64,000 nt of DNA from Marchantia polymorpha subsp. ruderalis (Eukaryota > Streptophyta > Marchantiopsida > Marchantiales > Marchantiaceae): contig AP031352.1 in NCBI GenBank assembly GCA_037833965.1, forward strand, positions 27,530,501 through 27,594,500, read 5' to 3'. A program made the translations under genes and the position numbers. Shown here in pieces: positions 1-9,060 of the stretch (position 1 is its first letter; the number at the start of each line of letters is the position of its first letter). The notes beneath the pieces were generated by a model. It saw only the letters and a list, made by a program, of their open reading frames with translations. It was not told the origin of the DNA and made no database searches.

Positions 1-159
1 ATCAAGCCAATGAATATTACATACCTCTCAAGCGTACACCATCAAGCGTTTCACTTGGTGTTACAGCACCCGGCTCGACTGCCGCATAGATGGTATTATG
101 GATGTTATGAACATATCGATCGACGCATAGATGTTCTTATGATCATATTGTAAACCCTT

Positions 160-194
160 ACTCTAATCGATGTGTATTACACATCGATTAGAGT
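160..194. repeat. Near-perfect palindrome, 17-bp arms
   Basis: Two 17-base arms starting ACTCTAATCG and ending CGATTAGAGT are exact reverse complements around a single central base. The function is unknown. It is one of several similar isolated palindromes in the low-copy parts of the window. Confidence 0.8.
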
Positions 195-581
195 CCAACA
201 TTGGGTGCCCATGCCCAAACCCACCCATGCCCATGGGTTTTCGGTGGGTTTTGGATGACATTATTTTTCCATGGGTCGGCACAAGTAATGCTAAGGGCAG
301 TATTTGTCAAGATCCAACCAAGAATTGGCGTAATTTGCATAGCATGGGTGGGTACAGGTGATGCTATAATTGGGCATGGGTGGGCTTAGGTCGCTGCTCA
401 TGGTCATGGTCTGGTCTGGGTGCAGATTTGAAGTCAAATGTTGGCTCTGATGTGTATGTACTTAATGCTGAGTGTTATACAACAGAGAAGGAATTTTAAA
501 AGATCAAGAATAGTTTCAATCAAGATACAAGTCAAGTAAGAGCTTTGACCCCTTTCGAGCAGCCAACGATGTAATCGAACA

Positions 582-635
582 ATGACGTAAATGGATAGTT
601 CACAAACGTGGTTGTGAACTATCCATTTACGTCAT
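582..635. repeat. Inverted repeat, 24-bp arms, 6-base loop
   Basis: The arms 582-605 and 612-635 are exact reverse complements (left arm begins ATGACGTAAATGG) around the loop ACGTGG. Each arm carries TGACGT, a core bound by plant bZIP factors in general, but nothing here shows a regulatory role. Confidence 0.85.
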
Positions 636-3450
636 TTACGTGAGTGTGTGGGAACCTGTGACCTTTCAGAAGGCAGAAAATAAGCAATCGCTAAGCTAGC
701 AACCCTTGAATACGGTCATACGTTTGGATACGTCCATTGAGCCATATGGGAGAGTCTTGCGTACATACGCCAGTTCAGCAGTCGGCACATAGACTCTTCC
801 CGGAAAAGGTTAGCATGATACCGTCAAATCCACCTTGAATACAGTGTGATCCCACACCATAAACTAAACATAAACTAGTACCACCATGCCGGCTCGGTGA
901 TACTAGATCAACAATACTTGCATCAGTCATTTCCATGCTGATCATGGCAAGGCTGTAGATGAAGGATTTTGCAAAGCTAATAAGGGGAGCTATGATATTT
1001 TCCGTATAGGAAGGTAGCGAGTACTTAGTTAGTTCGAGTTCTCGATCATGAAAGGTTGACGTGTAGTTCGTAGGAATGGTGGGCTCAAGTACAGTAGAGG
1101 AGTACACATGTCCCGACTAAATCAAAATCCAATCACAATCTAATCTACAATCACGTTGGTGGGAGAACACATATGCTATCGCAGCACCTACATGAGAGCG
1201 AAAGAACACACAACTTCAACACAACGAAAGAACACCTACAAATTCCAAACCGCATCACGTCTCCTGGCTTTCATCGGCATGATAGTCACTAGGCAACAAA
1301 GCTCCCTGATATTCTCATGCGTTTTCACATTTGTTTCCGGTTTCCGATCTTCCAGTGTGAATATTTTCATCCATTCGAAACTTTGAGACAGAATTTGATT
1401 TCTGTAATAACCCACCAAAGGCTAAAACTGCAGTATGGTGGTAAAAAGATCGAACCCACAGGGACAGAGGCAACACACAGAGTAAAAAGTGTCACGTTTA
1501 ACAGACTTTTGTAGAGTTTGAATTCTCAGGCGACTGTCACTCCCAGAAATACTGCAGTGCTCGACTCGGAGGCTCGACTCAGAGGAGGATCTCGACTCGG
1601 AGGATGCTCGGAGGATGCACAGTACAGCGTAGTCACTCAACACACACACACACACACACACCTGAAACTGGCAAAAGCACAACTCGGAGGTCGGTCAGGA
1701 CCTCCGCTTCGGATTTCAGGAGGAAAGTGTCTCAAAAGTTCACTTAGAGGTTATGCAGGTAGTGACTCCCACTCCGGCTTTTACTGCCCTTCCGTCAGGA
1801 ACTAGCGTAGGGTACCCGGACTGGACTTCCCACTTCGGAACGAAGCCTCTTCATACGCCGTGGACGTCACCCTCGACTCACACCAAACGCAGGGAGTGCA
1901 GGCCCGACTGAGAACTTAACTGAGACACGATCCAGTAACACACACACAACCTGAATTGCAAACCAAGGCTTACACGAAGTAATAAAACTTCACATTGGCA
2001 TTCAGGGGAAACTTCCCGTAGGAGTACAATCAGGATATGTCACTCGAAGGAGTAAGGGGGAACTGTTCAAGTATCTAACTCGCAGCCGGCTGTGGTAACA
2101 CACTTTTTGTTTTTTTTGCAGAATTTAAACAATTTTAGAAAACTAGTACCGAAGCAGTGTTTGTAGTTAGAAAAGGGTACGTTAAATAGAGTGGATTGAT
2201 GAGATCGTCACGAGGACACGAAGAATCACGTAGTCGGATGTACCAACGCCAATGTCTTCGGCGCCTTCGGCAAAAGCTTCTTTTCTGAGGTGTCTCTACT
2301 CACGCGCTTCCAGCGTATGAGGAAGCTACGCTTCCGGCGCAGACACCTCAGGAGGAGGTTTTGCTAAAGACGTCAGGAGAAGGGCCCGAACCTCTGAAGG
2401 CGTCCGACCATGAGTGCGCCTTCGGCGATGCGCCGCTGGCACGGAAGGGGAAAACCTTCATAACGATCAGAATACACAGTAGATCCAGTTGGTTGAAGTC
2501 GCATTAGAAAGAGCTCGGGACGCTCGCTCTAACGAGCCCAAGAGCGTCGGAGATGGATCAGGGACGGAGAAGTTATGAGCGTCGGAAAACTCGTAGCCGG
2601 ACATGCGCCGTTCGCGCTAGGGTTCACAGCCGGAAAGGATTCCCGTACGCCCTCGGCGATGCGCCTTCGGCGGAATCACGCGCTCATAGGAGGAAACCAA
2701 CTCAGAGTCGGAAGCGCCTTTGGCGGCTATACATGGAAGGAAAGCGCCGGTCGGATGTACGCCTCCGACGTGGCGCTGACGGCCGGATGCGCTGCCATGA
2801 GTTGCGCTGGCGGATATGCGCCGGCAGCAATGGACGAGGCATAAAGGACAAAATAAGCGGTACGACTGCGCGCCGGCGTAATTCGCTCCGACTAGATGTG
2901 CGCCTCCAGCAAGGCGCCGACGGATAAGGAACGCACCAGCGGCGACACGCCTCCGGTGAGGGACGGGTTAGGAAAAGACAACATGGCCGACGTATACCCT
3001 GCGGCGGACTCGAGTCCGGAAGGTGGCGGCGGCGGGAGAATTCAACATTCACGCATGCGAATGCGCGCAGTGCGGAGACGTGAATTCGCGCATGCAAAGG
3101 GCGAACCGTTAGGCCGTATAGCCGGCTGCGTACGTTGTAACCAGTAAGAACGTTGGACGTTCTTGAAATCGGAGAAGAAAAGACTGCGCTCCAGTCTCAT
3201 TCTCTCATTCTTGATTTTGCGATTTCCAGTTTCCAAGATTACGCGCAAGAGCGGAGCGACCTGCAGTGAGGGGAGAGAGTGCGGAGACGAGTTGCGCAAG
3301 GATCTTGACAGACCTTGGAGAGAATTGCGAGAAGCGAACTTGAGCGTGAGCGCAGAGAGAGTGAGCAGTCAGTGCTTGAGCGGCCGACGCGCAGTGGCGA
3401 TTGTGAGAGAGCGAGCGAAAGGGAGAACGTTTGTGTGTGCAGGAAACGCA

Positions 3451-6006
3451 ATGTCGAAGGTTCCCCAGCTGCGAGTGTCTCCACTCAGGGTGCCGCAGAT
3501 CGGTCTACGCGCATTTCAAGATGTGCTGCTGGGGCTGAAGCTCGATTTTCTCCTCTGGGGGTGGAACTGGACATGTCCGGAGATGGTGCGCGAGTATCTG
3601 CAGGAGAGACACAAGCCCTCTCGCGGATTCCGTCCACATCCAGAAAGATGGGACGTTTGCAACTGGGCGCAGGTGTTGGGCAGGTGTGCCGGCGAAGAAG
3701 GGGATCTCCTCTTCGAGGCCGATAGCGTGAAGCTGTCCCAGGAGGAAGAAATCTCCTACAATGAGCTCTTCAAAGTTGCCAGGCATCCCAAGAACGGTTT
3801 CCGGACACGGGATTACAAAGATCGATTGCGGAGAAATGTCGCGACTGCATTGCTGCAGATATTGCAGCCGACCAAGACCGCTTACATGCATGGTTGGCAG
3901 GTAGAATTTGTGGAGCTAGTGTTGTCAGGAGCTCCAGTGCATTGGGCACGGCTCCTGTGGAAGGTGACGCGCCAACATGCGCAAGAAGAGAAAGGAGGAA
4001 CCCTCAATCATCTATCGCCTTACTTGATCGTGTTTTATCGGGCGATGGGATGTTTGACAAATGCTGAGAAAACACAGTTTCCGCTGCTGACCCGGAGCTA
4101 TCCAGGTAGATATTCGAGGGACGCCGAAGTAGACACGGATCCGGACGAGGAACCTACCAGTACGCCTCCGGCTCCGGCTCCAGCAAGAGCAGCAGAAGAA
4201 CGTCGAAGTGAGCGCATTCCGCGAAAGCGGAAGTGAGATGAGCAACCTGAGGACAGGCAGCCGGAAGTGCCAGCTGCGCCGACTCGTGGTCGGCCCACCC
4301 CCGAGCCTCACAGTCGACCAAAACAGAGGGCACGCAAAATGCCAACTGGTACTGAGGAGACCGGGCGTACTCCGATCCGGCGGAATCTCACACAGGAGGA
4401 GATAATCGCGCAGATTCTAGGGAAGACGACAAATACCTCTGCACAGAAGGCACCAATGCCTTCGGGAGGAGATGGACGGACTGACAGTCGGCCGACTACG
4501 AGTCGGACGACTGAAGGCCGACAAGCGGAAGGAAGGCCAACTGAACGGCGCGTTGAACCGGACCGCAGGCCGGAAGCATAAGAGAGTTTGGCGGACGAGC
4601 CAACAACCCTCAGAGGGTCGTCCTCGGCGGAAGGCACTTCTGGGAAAACGCCACCAGCAAGCAGGCCAAGTGGAGTCAAGACGCGCAGGGTGTATTTGAC
4701 TCCCAGTCGGACAATTGCTGGTCGGCCGACTGCGAGTCGGACAACAGAGAGTCAGCCGGATTCGCCGACTGCGAGACGGACGGGGCCGACGACCAGTGTG
4801 CGGACGCCTTCGGCGGACGCACCTTCAGCGAAGACACCTTCCGCGCAGATTGCGCCGGAAAGGCAGGCAGCAGAAGCGGGCGGTGCAAAAGTGACAAGAG
4901 TCACTGCGGCGTCGACCCCTTTGGAGACCAAAGATCGAGCCGGAACAGGGGCTCAAGCAGTGGGATCTCCCACTGCCCTGGATATTTTAGCAGGCAGTGG
5001 AGCAGCAGTCGCAGCGGAAGCTGCTGCGCGCCACAGTTCCAGGGAGTCGCCAAGGGATTCGGTGGCGACTGAAATCCTCGAGACTGAGGATGAGACGAGC
5101 TCGGAAGAGCAGGAAGCGGATTCGGTGCAGAAAACACCAACAGGGGTGTTGTGCGAACAGATAGTTCCACTCCTGCAATATCTGGATCGCAAGACATCCA
5201 AGTACGCGGGTACTCGAAAACCGCAGTCTTATGTGGAGACTATCAGGCGAAGGACGAGGAGCAAGGTGGCAAGGTGGGCCTCTAGGTGCCAAGTATATGT
5301 GGATAGGAACACCGCCCTCCGACAACACCTAGCGGTCACACAGAAGCTATACCAAGCCTTGCAGCAGCAGAGGGAGGATGCGGCGACGAAAAGTCAGGCG
5401 GATGCCGAGCTAATGCGGGCAAAGATCGAGTCGGAATTGCAGGAAGAACGGAGACAAAACCACGTCCTAGCAGCCGAGCTTGCGCGCCAGACGCGCGCCT
5501 TAGAAGAAAGTCAAAGAGCCCGCAAGGAGGATGAGGAGTTGTTGCGCAACTTGCAATCCGAGTGCTCGGATTTGAGGGCACAACGTGCGGATGCAGAAAT
5601 GCAGCTAGCAGAGGTGGAGAGCAGCTGCAGGGCGCGAGGAGAGTTGGCGACACGGGTGACTCGTTGTCTAAAAGTATACGCCCATTGGGAGGTGGCAGCT
5701 CAAGAGAGGATCACACTCAGGGAGTTCGAGCTTCGGGCGGCGGCATTGACGGAGGGTGACAGTCGGAGTCGGCGGCGAGTGGCGAGGAAATTAGAAACCT
5801 TCTTGTCGGGTGCGCGCGACACTATGGCGCACTTAGAGTCGGAAGTCACTGCAGCGCTCCGACGCCTGGGGTTGCGCAGCCGGTCGGAAGACTGGCAAGG
5901 TAGAGACAGCGAGCGGAGCAGTCCGGCGCGCAGGAGGCGCAGCACCGGATCAGCCGAGTGCAGTAGAATAGTTTGGTTTCGCGCAGATGCTGCGAGTAGT
6001 AGATAG
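3451..6006 (+). pseudogene. LTR-encoded coiled-coil protein, two nonsense codons (A)
   Basis: This copy has the same 852-codon layout as the intact genes in B and C and starts at the equivalent ATG (MSKVPQLRV). Two in-frame stops break it. TGA at 4234-4236 replaces the Trp codon after the basic RIPRKRK segment. TAA at 4579-4581 replaces a Glu codon in the disordered middle. No frameshift separates the three pieces. The N-terminal W-rich region (LLWGWNW), the coiled coil and the C-terminal block are otherwise conserved. It is probably inactive, although the C-terminal 472 codons remain open. Confidence 0.85.
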
Positions 6007-6038
6007 GATAGCGTAGTGCTAGTTAGGATCTTTGAGGG

Positions 6039-6045
6039 TATAAAG
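6039..6045 (+). promoter_or_regulatory. LTR TATA box (A)
   Basis: TATAAAG, 32 bases downstream of the LTR gene's stop codon. It is followed by the conserved GGCGTTTTGCC segment, where the transcript start would be expected. Confidence 0.6.
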
Positions 6046-7209
6046 TAGATCAAGGCGTTTTGCCTTGGGACTCTTCCAGTTTCGGAAGTGCAGATCAGGA
6101 ACTCACTTTCTTGGCGTGTTTGTGCATTTTGGTCCTGGCACCACGTAGAGAAGCTGCAGCATAGCGAAGTTACCGTATGTTGTAGTTGAAGGCCTTCGGC
6201 CGAATGTTCAGAGCTAGCACCCGGTTAGAGACTTGAGTAGTGCGGATCTGCACCTGCGGGTGATTTCTGATGCTCAGAGCCGGCTGCGAGTTAGATACTT
6301 GAACAGTTCCCCCTTACTCCTTCGAGTGACATATCCTGATTGTACTCCTACGGGAAGTTTCCCCTAAATGCCAATGTGAAGTTTTATTACTTCGTGTAAG
6401 CCTTGGTTTGTAATTCAGGTTGTGTGTGTGTTACTGGATTGTGTCTAAGTTAAGTTCTCAGTCGGATCTGCACTCCCTGCGTTTGGTGTGATAGTCGAGG
6501 GTGACGTCCACGGCGTATGAAGAGGCTTCGTTCCGAAGTGGGAAGTCCAGTCCGGCTGCCCTACGCTAGTTCCTGGCGGAAGGGCAGTAAAAGCCGGAGT
6601 GGGAGGCACTACCTGCAGAGCCTCTGAGTGAACTTTTGAGACACTTTCCTCCTGAAATCCGAAGCGGAGGTCCTGACCGACCTCCGAGTTGTGCTTTTGC
6701 CAGTTTCAGGTGTGTGTGTGTGTGTGTGTGTGTGTTGAGTGACCACGCTGTACCGTGCATCCTCCGAGCATTCTCCGAGTTGAGATCCTCCTCCGAGTCG
6801 AGCCTCCGAGTCGAGCACTGCAGTATTTCTGGGAGTGACAGTCGCCTAGAATTCAAACTCTACAAAAGTCTGTTAAAACGTGACACTTTTACTCTGTGTG
6901 TTGCCTCTGTCCCTGTGGGTTCGATCTTTTTACCACCATACTGCAATTTTAGCCTTTGGTGGGTTATTACACCGGCTCTAAGGATCAGAAATCACCCGCA
7001 GGTGCAGATCCGCACTACTCAAGTCTCTAACCGGGTGCTAGCTCTGAACATTCGGCCGAAGGCCTTCAACTACAACATACGGTAACTTCGCTATGCTGCA
7101 GCTTCTCTACGTGGTGCCAGGACCAAAATGCACAAACACGCCAAGAAAGTGAGTTCCTGATCTGCACTTCCGAAACTGGAAGAGTCCCAAGGCAAAACGC
7201 CTTGATCTA

Positions 7210-7216
7210 CTTTATA
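7210..7216 (-). promoter_or_regulatory. LTR TATA box (E1)
   Basis: TATAAAG on the minus strand, just downstream of the LTR gene's stop codon. It occupies the same place in every family-1 LTR and probably marks the U3/R boundary region. Confidence 0.6.
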
Positions 7217-7248
7217 CCCTCAAAAGTCCTAACTAGCACTACGCTATC

Positions 7249-8052
7249 CTATCTACTACTCGTAACATCTGCGCGAAACCAAACTATACTACTACACTCG
7301 GCGGATCCGGTGCTGCGCCTCCTGCGCGCCGGACTGCTCCGCTCGCTGTCTCTACCTTGCCAGTCTTCCGACCGGCTGCGCAACCCCAGGCGTCGGAGCG
7401 CTGCAGTGACTTCCGACTCTAAGTGCGCCATAGTGTCGCGCGCACCCGACAAGAAGGTTTCTAATTTCCTCGCCACTCGCCGCCGACTCCGACTGTCACC
7501 CTCCGTCAATGCCGCCGCCCGAAGCTCGAACTCCCTGAGTGTGATCGTCTCTTGAGCTGCCACCTCCCAATGGGCGTATCCTTTTAGACAATGAGTCACC
7601 CGCGTCGCCAACTCTTCTCGCGCCCTGCAGCTGCCTTCCACCTCTGCTAGCTGCATTTCCGCTTCCGCACGCTGCGCCCTCAAATCCGAGCACTCGGATT
7701 GCAAGTTGCGCAACAACTCCTCATCCTCCTTGCGGGCTATTTGACTTTCTTCTAAGGCGCGCGTCTGGCGCGCAAGCTCGGCTGCTAGGACGTGGTTTTG
7801 TCTCCGCTCTTCCTGCAATTCCGACTCGATCTTTGCCCGCATTAGCTCGGCATCCGCCTGACTTTTCGTCGCCGCATCCTCCCTCTGCTGCTGCAAGGCT
7901 TGGTATAGCTTCTGTGTGACCGCCAGGTGTTGTCGGAGGGCGGTGTTCCTATCCACATATACTTGGCATCTAGAGGCCCAAATGGCCACCTTGCTCCTCG
8001 TCCTTCGCCTGATAGTCTCCACATAAGACTGCGGTTTTCCAGTACCCGCGTA
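7249..8052 (-). CDS. LTR-encoded coiled-coil protein, C-terminal part (E1)
   Basis: This is the C-terminal third of the protein encoded in the U3 part of family-1 LTRs. The reading frame is open from the E2 insertion point at 8052 to its stop. It includes the coiled coil (heptad-rich stretch with LQEERRQN, then LAAELARQTRALEE) and the conserved tail (LREFELRAA, GDSRSRR, LGLRSRSEDWQGRD, STGSAECS). The N-terminal two thirds were lost when E2 inserted and the locus was rearranged, so this copy cannot make the whole protein. The remaining part has no nonsense codon. Compared with the copies in B and C it carries scattered amino-acid changes (for example AIWASRC). The function is unknown. Confidence 0.75.
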   Translation of the reverse strand, partial: YAGTGKPQSYVETIRRRTRSKVAIWASRCQVYVDRNTALRQHLAVTQKLYQALQQQREDAATKSQADAELMRAKIESELQEERRQNHVLAAELARQTRALEESQIARKEDEELLRNLQSECSDLRAQRAEAEMQLAEVEGSCRAREELATRVTHCLKGYAHWEVAAQETITLREFELRAAALTEGDSRSRRRVARKLETFLSGARDTMAHLESEVTAALRRLGLRSRSEDWQGRDSERSSPARRRRSTGSAECSSIVWFRADVTSSR

Positions 8053-9018
8053 TGTAATAACCCACTAAAGGCTAAAACTGCAATATAGTGGTAGAAAGGT
8101 CGAACCCACAGGGACAGAGGAACACACAGGGTACAAAGTGTCACGTTTTAACAGACTATTGAGGAGTTTGAATTCTCAGGCGACTGTCACTCCCAGAAAT
8201 ACTGCAAGTGTCCACTCGGAGCGCACTCGGAGGTCGCACAGTGCAGCATAACACACACACACACACACACCTGAAACTACAGAAACACAACCCAGAGATC
8301 CGTTAGGACCTCTACTTCAAGATTTCAAGGGGAAAGTCTCTCACGAGCACACTCGGCAAAGCTGCGGGCAGTGACTTCCAACTCCGGCTTTTACAACGCT
8401 TCCACTAGCTTGCTGCTAGTGTAGGAAACCCGGTTTGGACTACCTACTTCGGATCGAAGTCACTCAGACGCGGTGAACAACACTCTCAACTCACAAAACG
8501 CGCAGAGAACACAGGTCCACGCTGAAGGACTCACTGTGAAACATTCCAGTAACACAACAACAGTCTATTGAAGAGTTTGAATTCTCAGGCACTTGTCATT
8601 CCCAGAAATACTACAGGGGTTACCCTCAAGGCACCTGCTGCAGCGTAACCTGAATTTACAACCAAGGCTTACACGAAGTAACAAAACTTCACTTTGGCAT
8701 TCAGGGGAAAAATCCCAAGGAGTACAATCAGAAAGGAACACTCGAAGGTGTAGGGGCGAAACTGTTCAAGTATCTAACTAGTCACTGGCTCTGAGCATCG
8801 GCAGTCACCCACAGGTGCAGATCCGAACTACTCAAGTCTCTAACCAATGTACTAGCTCTGAACATTCGGCCGAAGGCCTTCAGCTACAAAATGCGGAACG
8901 CTAAGTTGTAACTCCTCGTGCGTGGTGACAGAACTCAAGGACACAAACACGCAAAGGAAATGGGTTCCTGATCTGCACTTCTGATGGGAAAGAACCCCAG
9001 GCAAAACGCCTGGAACTA

Positions 9019-9025
9019 TTTTATA
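9019..9025 (-). promoter_or_regulatory. LTR TATA box (E2)
   Basis: TATAAAA on the minus strand, shortly after the stop codon of the LTR gene. The position is the same as in family 1, although the surrounding DNA has diverged. Confidence 0.6.
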
Positions 9026-9060
9026 CCTTCTAAGTCCTACTAGCACTACACTGCACTACG

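Larger units (their letters stand above)
1..1402. other. Left flank without a recognisable gene
   Basis: No gene is recognised here. The stretch holds two strong palindromes (listed separately) and a GT-rich patch around 200-420 with repeated CCCATG/GGGTGGG-like words. A 110-codon open frame lies at 775-1107 on the minus strand; it shows no motif I can name and could be an exon or chance. The stretch ends where the first LTR (TGTAATAACCC) begins at 1403. Confidence 0.5.
2091..6971 (+). mobile_element. A: complete family-1 solo LTR (4,881 bp) with TSD
   Basis: The LTR runs from TGTGGTAACAC at 2091 to GGGTTATTACA ending at 6971. It is flanked by the 5-bp target duplication CCGGC (2086-2090 and 6972-6976) and interrupts E1, whose sequence continues on both sides. 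No internal region, primer-binding site or polypurine tract is present, so it is a solo LTR, presumably left by recombination between two LTRs. It contains a broken copy of the LTR gene (3451-6006), a TATA box, and a (TG)n run near 6711-6734. A stem-forming segment near 2285-2352 has the arms GAGGTGTCT and AGACACCTC. Confidence 0.92.
1403..8052 (-). mobile_element. E1: family-1 gypsy LTR, 3' part, split by solo LTR A
   Basis: This is the downstream part of a family-1 LTR on the minus strand. On the plus strand it begins with the LTR 3' terminus (TGTAATAACCC at 1403) and matches the LTR of element C at 31609 and onward. It is split by solo LTR A (2091-6971) and resumes at 6972 after a 5-bp duplication. 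At 8052 it is cut by the family-2 LTR E2. No primer-binding site follows its terminus at 1403, so it is a 3' LTR or a solo LTR. The upstream part of this LTR is not present in the window. Confidence 0.85.

Noticed and set aside
170..389. Two overlapping short open frames in the left flank
   Set aside because: They lie in GT-rich low-complexity sequence with repeated CCCATG-like words and show no coding signature.
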